NCBI GenBank assembly: GCA_016946835.1
Contig: JACVTC010000151.1
Location: forward strand, 291,001 to 355,000
Source: Neocallimastix lanati (nom. inval.)
Taxonomy: Eukaryota; Neocallimastigomycota; Neocallimastigomycetes; Neocallimastigales; Neocallimastigaceae
Direction: 5' to 3'
DNA length: 64,000 bases
Positions 40,891 through 52,650 of the stretch are shown in pieces. The notes beneath the pieces are model-generated. The model saw nothing but the letters and a program-made list of their open reading frames with translations, made no database searches and had not been told where the DNA came from. The position numbers and the translations under genes are program-made. How positions within the stretch are numbered: position 1 is the stretch's first letter; each line of letters opens with the position of its first letter.

Positions 40891-42039
40891 TTAAAAAATG
40901 AAAGGTATTAATCTTTTCTTTTCTTTTGGATATTTTTCCTTAAATTTTTTAATATACCAATCATGAACACCATAAGCTGTAACACCCAAATTAATAATAG
41001 TCCAAAAAACAACCCAAAGTAATGTATGATTCTTAAATACAGATAACATGTATAGTGAGAAATATATTAAAATTTCAAAGAAATATTGGGGAGAGTCTAC
41101 AAAATTAAACCAGCGACTAGAGGGTAATTTATACACTGCTTTAATATTTTTATCTCTTGGTGAATTATTTGGTCTTAAAGAAGCTAAATATTTATGACAC
41201 CAGTACTGTTGACTTTGAGCAAAGATACATAAAATGATACTTATAATATGACATAAATTAATATTTTTAATATTAAAATCTATAATGAATATAAATAATA
41301 ATATAGATGTTTATATAAAAATATATATATATAAATAAAATAACTTTCAATTAATAGTAAATAAATTATATAATATTTATATTAATATATATAAGGAATT
41401 TATAAATAATATTATAATAATTGATTTACAATTACCTTCGCCATTATTTATTGATTCAATAATTATTGAAAAAGCAGTAAAAAGATAAAATGTAATTCCA
41501 ACTATATAATGACCAAAATGCATTTTTGCATCTGAAAATTTTGTGACAAAATACGACTCTAACGTACGTCGAAGCATATGTAAACTCATTAAAATTATTC
41601 CTATGAATGATTCAATTGGCAACTGTCTGAAAGAGTATCCATTAGTTTCATTTTCCTTAAACTGAATTGGAATTTTAGAATTAAAATTTAAATTAATATT
41701 ATAATTCCAATAATTTGAAATGAAATTTAATAAAGGAAGTTTTGAATTTGGTTTAAAAATATAGAAATAATATTCAATTGATAAATAAGTTGACCATATT
41801 ACACCAACAACATAAAAGTGTGTAAACCATTTCTTTGGAACATGTATAAATTTTTTAGGATTATTAAGGAGTTTTCCAAATAAAATAAAACGTTTCCTTA
41901 AAAACGGAAATGAGTAGGATACAATAACAGCGGATATTAATACAAAATAATAAAATCTATTAAAATAAACAATTAAACAACCAAATGGAATATTATTCAA
42001 TATTTCATTGGTATATTTTATTATATACTCTAAATTCAT
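40891..42039 (-). CDS. polyprenol reductase-like protein (steroid 5-alpha-reductase family, SRD5A3/Dfg10 type)
   Basis: Two exons on the minus strand, 42039-41436 and 41279-40891, joined in phase 1; 330 aa, close to human SRD5A3 (318). Markers: VPKKWFTHFYVVGVIWSTYL near residue 65; SLHMLRRTLESYFVTKFSDA with MHFGHYIVGITFYLF in the middle; QYWCHKYLASLR; SSRWFNFVDSPQYFFEILIY; and the terminal KRLIPFIF, the conserved end of the family. Alternating hydrophobic segments fit a multi-pass ER membrane enzyme. Family members reduce the alpha-isoprene unit of polyprenol with NADPH on the route to dolichol for N-glycosylation; the substrate here is inferred. Start ATG 42039-42037 is the only reasonable one. 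The gene converges with the GRAM-VASt gene. Intact. Confidence 0.92.
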
Positions 42040-42237
42040 TTTTCAATTTTAAATTATGTAATATTTTAATAATAATAAAAAAAAAAAAAAATTAATATAT
42101 ATATATATTTATATATATTAATCTGTAATAATTATAAATTAATATATTAAAATAATAACCAATAAAATTAAAAATAAAAATATACACTTTTTCAGAATCA
42201 AATATTAAATAAATATTTATATCTTTATTAAAATTTA

Positions 42238-42347
42238 GAGACTTAGTAAGGCTGTCTAGAAGGGACAATATCTATCTGGAGGTGTGTGTACCTCAATATT
42301 CCTACTGCCCCTGAGGGGGTAGATGAAACCAAGGGCAGTACACAACG
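42238..42347. other. isolated GC-rich, hairpin-forming island (candidate structured RNA or repeat)
   Basis: About 110 bases near 45-50 % G/C stand alone in DNA of roughly 10-15 % G/C, about 200 bases upstream of the reductase start. No frame is open across it. Self-complementary parts: TACTGCCC pairs with GGGCAGTA (8 bp, 22-base loop), an alternative CCCCTGAGGGG hairpin extended by CTAC/GTAG, and GAGGT-GTGTGT-ACCTC. It does not fold as a tRNA (no T-loop GTTC-like sequence), and no 5S or U-RNA signature is seen. It could be a non-coding RNA, a short-element copy, or a cis structure in the reductase leader. Confidence 0.45.
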
Positions 42348-42776
42348 GAAATAAAAAAAAAATAATAATAATAAAATAAAAAAAAAAATTTTATTTGTAT
42401 TATTATTAAAAAATAAAATAATAAATAAAAGTCTATGTATGTTAATAATTACTTAATAAAGCAATAGTACATTTAATTATTTTTTAATTATATTATTTTC
42501 CCATATATTTTTTGGCCAAGTATATTATTTTTATTTTATTTTCATTTTATTTCATTACTTTTTTTTTTTTTATTAATATTATTCAATGAAAAACAATAAT
42601 TACTCTTTCTGAAAAACAATAATACAATTTGTATTTGTATTAGTAACAATATTTATTTTTATCAAAAATTTGTATAGTTTTTCTTGTTAACAATAGAATT
42701 TATAACAAAAAATTAAAAAAAAAAAAAAATTATTAAAAAATATAAAACTTCATTTATACTGGTTTTATATTCTATC

Positions 42777-42807
<31 letters not shown>

Positions 42808-43242
42808 TTTATTTATTCTTTATTAAATTTATTAGAATATAATTAAAAAAAAATATAAATTATCTTCAATTATTTATTTCAATTAATTATTTTAATTAAT
42901 TAACCAATACTTAAATATATGCATAAACCTTTTTTTTATTTTTAGGAAAAAAAAAAATTATTATAATTATATAATTTTGTTATTTTATTAATATATATAC
43001 AAAAAAAAAACTTAATAATAACAATACAAAACATATTTTTGTTAAAAAACTATATAATTTATTTTATTTTATATAAAAATAATAATAAATAAATAAAATG
43101 ATAATTTTGATATATATTTATTATATTTTAATATTATAATATCTTCCTTTATTATACTAGTATTTTTTTTTTTCTTAAACTTCATGAAATTGAAAATAAA
43201 AAGAATAAAAAATTAATAAATAATGAAATTAAAAATTTAAAG

Positions 43243-43288
<46 letters not shown>

Positions 43289-44859
43289 GATATACTATGA
43301 ATTATGAAATTAAAATTATTATTAAATATTTTTAATGTATTAATATTAAACTTTTTTATATTCTATAATTAACTTTTTTCTAAATTAATGGAAAAAAAAA
43401 ATAAAAAAAAAATTATTAATATGTATAATAATTTTTATTTACATAGGAATATTTAATATATATATTGAATAACTGTTTTATTTTGCAAATAAAGTAAACT
43501 TTAAAATTTATTATAATAAATAATAATAGTTATCTTTTTCTTCATTTTTTTAAAAAAAAATAATATTAAAAATGTTTGGGTATTAACTAATATTTTTTAA
43601 ATTATTATAAATATTAGTATTATTAATTTACTATCATTATTAATACCATTCTTAACAAATTAACATCACTTTTTTTAAAAAAAAAATATGTAATATCATA
43701 ATTATAATCATAATCATAATAAAAAAAAATATGTAAAATCATAATTATAATCATAATCATAATTATAGTCATAATATTTAACGAAAAACCCTTTATATAA
43801 TAATTAAAATTTAAATATAAATTCATACTATTAATTGTTTATTTATATATAAAATTAAGTTTCTTTTAATTTATAAATAGGTTTTAAATATTAAAAATTA
43901 AAATTTAAAATTTAAAACAAAATAATTTAAAAATAATATAAAAGAAAATATAATAAAATAAATTTAAATATTAAAAAAAAAAAAAAAAAAAAAAAAATTT
44001 AAAAATTTAATAATACTAATAATGATATGATATGATATAATAGTTATAGTCCATAAGAGTATCAACAATATATTTAATTATACCATACAAGATAAAGAAA
44101 TAAATAAAAGTTTTCATTATTTTAATAATGTATGAATTGAAAATACTTTTTTTCATATTATGTAATATTAATAATATATATATTTTGTATTCAAAAGTAT
44201 TCCTACATATGTTGAAATTATTATTAGAGGAAATAAATAATTAAAATAATTAAAATAATAAAATTGCAATAATTATTTATTATCATTTTTATTATCATAA
44301 AAGATATTGTTACAACGATTAGACAAATAAATTTTTATTTATTAATTTTTTAAAACGAATATGTTTTAAAAAAATACTCTATTTATAAAAGAAATTATAT
44401 ATGGAATATATTTTATTAATAATTTATTTATACTTTTTACTTTATGGATCTTTAATATAATTAATTACTTACTAAATATTGATTTTTTTTTTAAAACAAA
44501 TTTTTAAATTTAATAATTTAATATTATATCAAATATATTTTAGTCATATTAACGACATCTCTATCTATATGTTTAACTATATAACCATCTTATTTCATTT
44601 ATTTTTAGGAAAACGAAATAAAAACTACATTCTTTTGGGTTTTTATTTTATTATTTATTTATATATAATATTATAAAATCTATATAATCTCTTTCTGATT
44701 TAAAAATAAAATAAAAATAAAAATAAAAAAAAATAAAATAAAAATAAAAAAAAATAAAAAAAAAAAAAAAAAATCATTAAATATATATATGTAATCATAA
44801 TCATATATATTCTCGGATTTTTTATAAATAAATTTTAAATATATTGAAATAAAAAAAAA
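42348..44859. other. 2.5-kb AT desert
   Basis: Holds an A44 run at 43243-43286, other A/T runs near 42711, 42778 and 43976, and the 44-47-base duplication at 43674-43766. The right part is the leader side of the ankyrin gene. No gene supported. Confidence 0.65.
43674..43766. repeat. two-copy tandem repeat of about 46 bases
   Basis: AAAAAATATGTAATATCATA followed by AATTATAATCATAATCATAAT occurs at about 43677 and again at about 43722, with one internal change (GTAAT versus GTAAA). A simple local duplication. Confidence 0.7.
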
Positions 44860-45744
44860 ATGGATAGTAAAGTTGAGGGAAAAAAGAGAACAAAAAATGC
44901 GGCGAGTCAAAATAATTCTAATAATAATATATTAACTACTTCAACCGATTCATTAAGTAAAGACCAAAATGAAGTATCTTCTGCTTCATTAGGTGAAAAA
45001 CTTTTTTCTCTTGTAACTAATGGAGAAATGGATGGATTATTGGCATTATTCGAAGAATGTAATAAAAAATCACAAACAACATTATTATTACAAACATTAT
45101 TAACACTATCATATCCAAACACAGAACGTTTATTTGATTTTGAACCACAATATCAAAATGAAGCAGATGAATTGTTGGGTCCAAGTGTAAGTCATCTTAA
45201 TGCAATTCAAATTGCATGCCTTATGGAAGATGAGGAAATGTCATTAGCTATATTAGAATTTGTATCAAAAGCAACACTTGAGATGAATGCAAAAAAAGTT
45301 TTATATGAATTTATGGGTTCAACATGGGGAAATGGAAATACTTTATTACATTTAGCAAGTTTCTATTGTATGGCAGATTTAGTACGAAGATTATTAGAAT
45401 TAGGTGCAAATGTAAATAGGAAAAATGAACGAAAGTATAAGCCAGTAGATTGTACAAATGATTATAATGTTATGGATATATTTTTAACAGTCACTGAAAG
45501 TAATATATACATATATTTAATTTTAGTTTTTCCATAATATATTTTTTCATAATGTATAATTTTTTTTCTAATATTATATTTTTATTAAAAATAAATACAA
45601 AAATATAACTAATCATATATATATATATATATATTGTATAATTATTTTTTATATACAATTTTTATTTTTATTTTATTATTTTATTAATTAATAATAAAAA
45701 AAATAAATAAATAAAAATTTTTATTACTAATTTACTGAATTTGC

Positions 45745-45802
<58 letters not shown>

Positions 45803-48800
45803 AAAAGTTAAAGAAACAAATATAGTATTAGAATCGCTTAGTTCTTCAGAATCAATTTCATCAACAACGGAAAATACTCAAGCTAATCAAAAATTATTTA
45901 TTAAAGAAGAAGAAAAAGAAAAAGAAGAAAAAGAAGAAACTGATAATAATGATAAAAAAGTTTCAGCAGAACAAAATATTGAAGAATCAGTTGTTGAGAC
46001 TAAAGAAAAAAAATCAAATAATGATGAAAATGATTCTAAGAGTAAAGAAGATAAAGATGATTTTGTTAAAAAAGAAAATTCTAAGGATGTAGCTGCTAAT
46101 GTTATAAATAAATCTATTTCTGAACTTAATTCAACTATTGATAATAATGAATCATGTATTGTTGGTAAATCTGCATTAAAATCGGCAAATTCTACAAAAA
46201 AGAAAGGAAGAGGTATAAGTTTCGATGCCCTTACTTCCTTTTTATATATGTGTCAATACGGTGATCCAACGGAAGATCCAGAATTACCAACCATTAGAAA
46301 GTACTTAGGTATACCATTCGAGAATGGGGAAGAAGTTAAAAATGTTGAGATACCTGAATGTTTTAAAGATCAAATACCAATATCAAAAGAAGTATTATCC
46401 AATTTATATACACCACATAATTTTTTAACTCCATTACATATTGCTGCCACTTATAATCAACTTGGAATTGTTAAATTATTGGTAGAATACGCTGATGCTC
46501 CACTAAATATTCAAGATGTTGAAGGTTGGACACCTCTTCACTGTGCCTGTGCAGAAGGTAATTTTGAAGTAGTAGAATATTTGGGCAGATGTACAAAGCG
46601 TAAATACTATGAAAAAGCAATAAATGACAAACCATTGGATGATTCAGAAGAATTATCAGAAGAAGATAATAATAAATATAAAGGATATTCTAATAATTAT
46701 CACATATTTCAGTATGAAGAAAAGAACCCAATTTCTCTAAAAAAGACAAATATAGTTAAAAAAGATGAGATAGAAGAGGATGATAATGATGACAGTGAAG
46801 AAGAGGAAGAGGAGGATGAAGAAGAAGAAGAGGAAGAGCAAGAAGATGAAAAATATGCAGATATATGTGAAGATTATATACCTATTACTGACGAAAATTA
46901 TGGTATATTAATGAAAGAATGTAATAGTGCAAAAGATGCAGATCCTGAAAAGCCTGCTATATATGCTGTTGATGGACCTATATTATTGGATATTCTTAAT
47001 GAAGATGGAAATAATGCTTATGAAGTATGTCAGGATGATCCTACTGGAAAAATTATTCAAATTCATATTAAAAGTAAATATTTGATTATTTAATTATAAT
47101 GTAGTAATTCATTTTGTAATTTTTTAATTATGAAATTATGAAAATAATTTAAAAAATCATATTTTAATATAATATATCTATATAATTATTATTATTAAAA
47201 TATTAAATATTAAAAAAAAAATTAAAAACTTTTATAATAATATTATATTAAATATAAATTATCAAATATGAAATTTAATAATATATGAATAGGTTTAATA
47301 ATTGCTCAGCAAGAATTACTTAAAGAAGCATTAAGAAAGAATAAGAATGAAGAAAAGATTGAGCCAGAAACTAAATCAAAAACTGAAAATGTTGAAACTG
47401 AAAAATCATTACATAATTCTGTAAAATCAAGGACTAGTCAAGTAATGTATATAACCACATTAAACGATAATGATGATTACAAAAAAGAAAAGGAAAAAGA
47501 AAAGGAAATTGTTAAGGAGGAAAAAGAAGATATTGAAATAGAAAAAGAAAAAGAACATGAAAAGGGAGATGAAAAAGATAAAGAAGAGGAAAAAGAAAGG
47601 AAGATGGGAATGGAAATAGAAAAGGAAATGAAAATAGAAAAAGAAGAAAAGGAAAAGGAAAAGGAAAAGGAAAAGGAAAAGGAAGAAAAGGAAGAAAAGG
47701 AAGAAGAAGAAAGAGAGAAAGAAAAAGAAGAAAAAGAAGAAAAAGAGAAAGAAGAAAAAGAAGAAAAAGAAAAAGAAGAAAAAGAAAAAGAAGTACAAGA
47801 AGAAAAAGAAGAAAAAGAAAAAGAAAAAGAAAAAGAAAAAGAAAAGAAAATGGAGATTATAAATAAACCAACAAAAAAAGAATTACTTGCAGGAAAGAGT
47901 AATAGTAAGAGCCAATTAATGATAGAAGTTGCTCTTAATTCTATTGAAAAAAACAATAGTGAACGTTTGAAAGATTCAGAAGGTATATATCCATTAAATA
48001 AGACTAGTTCATTTGAAAAAAGAATTAGTGAAAGTATGAGCAATCTTAAAATTGAAAACAAGAGTGACTCTCCAGATAAGCCTCATAACAGACCAATCTC
48101 AGCTCTATTTAGTAGGGGATTTTGTGGTAGCGATATGACATTAAATACTAAACAAAATAAAAAAATATTACCAATATTTAACTTAAGTCTAACTGAAGGA
48201 GGTATTAAACCATTCAGTCGTTCTCATGCGAGAAATAATAACCCAAATAGTGGTAATATTCCAGTTGGAACACAAAGTTTTTGTTGTAGTCCTAGTCCTA
48301 ATTCAAATAATCCAAGTCCAATGGAAAATAATTCAGGAAAATTGAATAGACGTTCTATGCAAGTAAGTATAACTAAATATTGTAGAAAATAAATATTTCA
48401 ATAATATATCGCTTAATTAAATTTAATATATATATATATATAAATTAAATATAACAAATAATTTATTATTACCATTATTATTATTACTATTATTATACTT
48501 TATTATTAATTATTTTTTTTTAAATAAATAAATAAATAAATAAAATAAAATAAAAAAAAAAAAAAAAAAAAAAAAAGAATTATCCCACATATACACAAAA
48601 TAATGATAATTATACACCTACTTGTTCAAATATACCAGAAGCAAAGCAAACAAATTCTGAATTAGAAAGTTACATGAATGAATCCTTTAAAGATAATAGT
48701 ATTAATAATGAGTCAGGTAATAGAAGACCACTTTCTTTGAATAAACAAGGAAATGGAGAAAATGATTCTAATAATTTAAAAGATGAAATTAATGTTGAAA

Positions 48801-49120
48801 ATGAAAAGTCAAAAGGAAAATCAAAAAGTAAAGGTTCTAAGGAAAATATTAAATCTTCAAAAGAGCATATTAAAAATTCTAAAGAAGATATTAAAAAGTC
48901 AGTTGACAGTGTTAAAAGTGATAATTCAAGTGAAAAAAGGAATAAAGCATCATTATCTAATAGGCTATCTCAAAATGTTAAAAAAATGTTCTTTTTATCT
49001 TTTAAAAATAAAAATAACACAAATTCTAAAACAGATGAAAATCAAGAATTACAAAATGATATATTAGTTAATACTATGAAAAAACGTTATGAAAAAAATT
49101 CATCGAAAGCCCAAAAATAG
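44860..49120 (+). CDS. large ankyrin-repeat protein with PP1-docking-like motif
   Basis: Exons 44860-45499, 45808-47073, 47293-48362, 48578-49120; all joins in phase, 1172 aa. Exon 1 holds ankyrin-type repeats, best seen in NGNTLLHLASFYCMADLVRR followed by LLELGANVNRKN (about 165-200). After an acidic linker, KKKGRGISFDALTSFL (about 344-360) contains R-G-I-S-F, which fits the RVxF consensus for binding protein phosphatase 1. Two ankyrin repeats follow: TPLHIAATYNQLGIVKLLVE and WTPLHCACAEGNFEVVEYLG (about 422-475). A Glu/Asp-rich run (about 545-565), about 125 residues of near-pure Glu/Lys (about 700-825) and a Ser/Asn-rich tail complete it. RVxF next to ankyrins is the layout of MYPT-type regulatory subunits of myosin phosphatase. 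The resemblance is suggestive, and a role in targeting PP1 is inference. Confidence 0.85.
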
Positions 49121-49463
49121 CTTTAATATAAATATTAAAAAGAAAAAAAATATATTAATATAGATTATAAAAAAATTAAAAAATTATATTACTATTAAAA
49201 AAATGAATAATTAATTGTATAATATATTATTAAATAGTTAATTATATTAATATTTTTACTTTATTGCTTTTTTTTTTTTTTTTTTTTTTTCATTTATTTA
49301 TTTATATTTTTTTTATTTTATATATATTATATTTATTTATTTTATTTATCTTTTATTTAACTTTATTATTATTATTATTATTATTATTTTATTTAATTTT
49401 TTGTTTTTGTTTTATTTTGTTTTATTTTGTTTTATTATCATTTTTTTTTTATTATAATATATC

Positions 49464-49495
<32 letters not shown>

Positions 49496-49699
49496 AATTT
49501 ATTATAATTTATTTATATTAGATATATTTGAAGAAAAATGTAATTTATGAACTATATATATAATATAAAATATAAAATTGTATTTATTACAATATTTCGA
49601 TATAAAAGTTACAGAAAAAAAAATGAGGAAAATAATTAATTATTCCTTAAATCTATCAATAATATTTATTTATTTTTATAATATTATTGTAATAAAATA

Positions 49700-49754
<55 letters not shown>

Positions 49755-50054
49755 TAATAATAAAAAAATATATTAAATTTTATTTTATATTAAAAGTTTT
49801 CTTTCATTTATATTTTTTTTTTTTTCAATATTTTAACTAAATAAATTATAGAAATATCATATATTTTATTTTATTTATTATCTTTTATATTATATTCATT
49901 TAAATAATGTTTTTTTTTTTTTTTTTTAAGAAAAAAAAGCTATATGTAAATAACTTTTTTATGTGTATTAATTATTTTATATCAAATAAAGATTATGTTA
50001 ATATATATTATAAAAAAAAAAATTAATAAATATATATGAAAAATAATATTAAAG
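49121..50054. other. AT-rich flank between ankyrin gene and LINE nest
   Basis: T runs near 49268 and 49912, (AAT)n at about 49703-49752, and an A run near 49476. No gene. Confidence 0.65.
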
Positions 50055-50501
50055 GATAATAATATTCCACAAACCGGTTGAGTTAATCTTCTTAAGATAC
50101 TAGATTATTATCTACTTTATCTTTTATACACACAAGTGGTTGGGAAGGAGAGTAAAAAACTTAGAGATTTTCTTTAGTACAGGCCAACTACAACATTGAG
50201 CATTCTTTTTTAAGAAGCATTTACGGATGGAATGAATCAAATTTTTAAATCTAATTTATCCTAATATTCCTCTTAATACTATTAATATAATCAGAAAGAA
50301 TCCTTTATTCCTTGGAAAGATCACAGAATGTTTGAAATTAGATAAATTACTTCTAATTTTGAAATTTTTAATCCTTTTATGAAATAAATCCATTTCATGA
50401 AATAATTTCTTAATGTAAGTAGGGAAATGTAATGCTGAACTCTGTAGATTTTTAGGAACACTTACTTGAATTTTTAATATCAGAATAAGAAATAGATTTC
50501 T
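50055..50501 (-). mobile_element. oldest LINE relic of the nest, left part (relic A)
   Basis: The minus strand gives VSVPKNLQSSALHFPTYIKK, then LFHEMDLFHKRIKNF, then broken frames. This matches the linker between endonuclease and reverse transcriptase of the 52-kb LINE (AFIPTNLKGSAFHCPYFIKR, then LSHEKHIAFRNIKPYF). Reading upstream, the protein runs into AATAAGAAATAGATTT (50486-50501), which is repeated exactly at 57466-57481. Joining across the 7-kb gap continues the alignment without a gap (KSINLFLILILKIQ-like against INTANNIGKDIKAF). Relic A is therefore the host of the whole pile. Confidence 0.7.
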
Positions 50502-51397
50502 TTTTCCTTTTTTTTTTAGACTAGAAATAACTTTATTTAATATTTAATAAGAATTACATGAATATAATAATATTAAAAAAATTAATATTGAAAAAGCTAT
50601 TTCATAACTAGCAGAGAAGACGAAGTGACCTCAATATCTAACACTTCCCATTCATCAATGATAACTCCATTTGAATTAGAACTACAACTACCATTAGAAT
50701 CTGTATCAGAATTTCTTCTTTGCCTTATCGGTACGACATTGATGCCCTTGGTTACGAGAGGTCTAATGGAATACTGGTCGATCAATCTACAAAAACCACT
50801 AGTAACGATCGGCATTTCATTAGTAAGGAATTCCGTAAACCCCACAATAAATGGATACGGGAGAGGAGGCGTGTTAGAATGTGTTTGAAATATTTTATTA
50901 ATATATTGTCTTCTCTTCCCTGAGCCAATGGATAAAATGTTAAAGTTAAATACAGCACTTCCACCAAGAAGGATACACAGTACCAAAAAATTAATATTGT
51001 TTTTATAGTCAATTTCAGATACCTCAGAGAAAGGTTCAGCGTTTTCTATTCTGAAATTAAAGAAAAGTTAAGGAAGAAATCCTCTACAATGGGTATGAAT
51101 TGAAGCCTAAATTCGAAGAATTTAGTACAAGAGGTAACCCAATGTGTAAAACTAGGAATACAAAAATTAAAACATGGACACCATGTTGGGAAATTTTCTT
51201 TAACAATTTTACTTTTAATATACATATTCACATCAAATTTAAATCCACATTTAATTCGCCCAATCCAAAAAAAAATCCCAGTGAGAACTGAGGAGAGTTG
51301 AAGAATAAATTTTTTAAAACCAAATTTAAACTTCTTATAATTAATTGATCTAATAGCTGGTATGTTGGTGAAAAGTTATTTTTCCAATAGATTTTTC

Positions 51398-51399
<2 letters not shown>
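50502..51399 (-). mobile_element. LINE relic B, 3' part, with tail
   Basis: A degenerate T run (to 50517) and the family 3' tail AGACTAGAAATAACTTTATT mark its 3' end. Upstream on the minus strand: a C-terminal frame at 50986-50597 (SGKRRQYINKIFQTHSNT, then VGFTEFLTNEMPIVTSGFCR). Then comes the zinc knuckle WCPCFNFCIPSFTHWVTSC, then NSPQFSLGF, and near 51377 IRKIYWKNNFSPTYQLLDQL. Each aligns in order with the 52-kb LINE. Frameshifts and stops show it is dead. The remaining 5' piece lies at 57333-57465 (and a short bit at 51528-51557) because other LINEs inserted into it. Confidence 0.78.
51388..51399 (-). repeat. target-site duplication, left copy
   Basis: TAGATTTTTCTA, identical to 51528-51539, bracketing a 128-base insertion that starts with a T45 run. 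Confidence 0.75.
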
Positions 51400-51447
<48 letters not shown>

Positions 51448-51527
51448 CTTAGAAAATAACTTTATTTAATTAATAATAAAAAAAAATAAAATACATGAAA
51501 TGAAATATTATATATTATATATATAAT
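51400..51527 (-). mobile_element. 128-base LINE 3'-end insertion with perfect target duplication
   Basis: T45 (a poly-A tail on the minus strand), then AGACTTAGAAAATAACTTTA and about 65 more bases of LINE 3' untranslated region, flanked by 12-base exact repeats (51388-51399 and 51528-51539). Removing it with one repeat restores the reading of relic B in frame (GLIRKIYWKNN). This is a clear product of target-primed reverse transcription that stopped almost at once. Confidence 0.8.
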
Positions 51528-51557
51528 TAGATTTTTCTAATTAAACCAGGAGTTTTA

Positions 51558-51957
51558 TCTTTTTTTTTTTTTTTTTTTTAGACTTAGAGAAAACTTTATT
51601 TAATTTATAATAATAATAAAATTATATGATTTAAATGAAAAATAACAAATAAAATACATGAAATAAAATATTATATATTATATAACTATAAAAGTGCGTT
51701 AGAAACAATAGTTTCTAACTTTTCCTATTCATCGATGATAGCACCACGTCCATTATTGTGAGTAATAATTTCAGTATTAGTGTTATCAAACGAATCTGTA
51801 TTAGTTTTTTCACTGGGAGGTGAAAATCCATGGCTTATCATTTCGACGTCAACGCTCTCGGCAACGGTAGATTCAACGGAATACCATTTCATCATCAATT
51901 TAAAAGATCGACAAATTAAAGGTATTACGTTTGTTAAAAACTCCGCAATCCCCATAA
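51558..51957 (-). mobile_element. 5'-truncated LINE copy (C-terminal end)
   Basis: T run to 51579, tail AGACTTAGAGAAAACTTTAT, then a minus-strand frame from 51955 to 51725: GIAEFLTNVIPLICRSFKLM, then VAESVDVEMISHGF and an Asn/Thr/Asp end. It matches the last about 55 residues of the 52-kb LINE (GLAEFLTSAIPIISSSFELL, then SKSVDVVLIRH). Its 3' untranslated region shares AATACATGAAAT...ATATTATATATTATATA with the 128-base insertion, so the two are one subfamily. 5' cut at about 51957. Confidence 0.8.
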
Positions 51958-52650
51958 AATAATAATAATAATAAAAAATAGAAAAAAAAAAATTTTTTTT
52001 TTAATATATATAATAAAATAAAAATAAAAAAAAAAAAAAAAAGAAAAGTAAATTCCCTTTAAATAATATAAAATAAAAAAAATTGGTGTTAAATAAATGA
52101 AAACTTGAATTATATGATTTTATAGTTTTTGATTTTGTAAATAATTGATTTTATCCGGTATTGCCATTATAATATTTATATATTTACTCAAGGGTTAGAA
52201 ATATATTGATACAAAACTACTTTCAAATACTGTTAAAATGATTAATTATTTCTTTTTATCTTTTGACTGAATTTAATTCTTTCAATTAATAAAGCTCTTT
52301 AAGACGTTAAAAAATTTTCTGTTGAATAATCATAAATTAACTAAAAGTATATTTAAAAAAGAAATAAATATTAGTAGAGAAAAACTATAAAAAAGATTCC
52401 CATCCGTTAAATAATGTCTTAAACACAAGCTTTGGAGTGAATCAATCTCCTACATTTCCATTTTACAATAGCTACATGAAAGTATAAATAATACTATAGA
52501 AAAATACATATACAAAATAATGCTAAAGTAAAAAAAATACAATAGATTCATTACAATGATTATATGTAGAAATTACATGATATTATTAATTATACAACTC
52601 CAATGTTAACATATCCAGTTTAAAACAATATAAAACATCAGGTTCGCTTT
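51958..52650. other. AT-rich stretch beside the near-intact LINE
   Basis: Presumably contains that element's 3' untranslated region, but no poly-T tail with the AGACT tail motif is seen. A G/C-richer patch at about 52395-52485 has short broken frames that I could not assign. Confidence 0.45.

Noticed and set aside
42238-42347. tRNA gene in the GC-rich island
   Set aside because: No GTTC-like T loop, no A-box/B-box spacing and no cloverleaf pairing.
47460-48061. Antisense Phe/Ser-rich frames of 112 and 194 codons
   Set aside because: Mirror of the Glu/Lys-coding repeat in exon 3 of the ankyrin gene; the sense frame is in phase with its neighbouring exons.
50625-51291. Plus-strand frames opposite LINE relic B
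   Set aside because: The minus strand aligns to the LINE protein; the plus-strand frames do not resemble anything.
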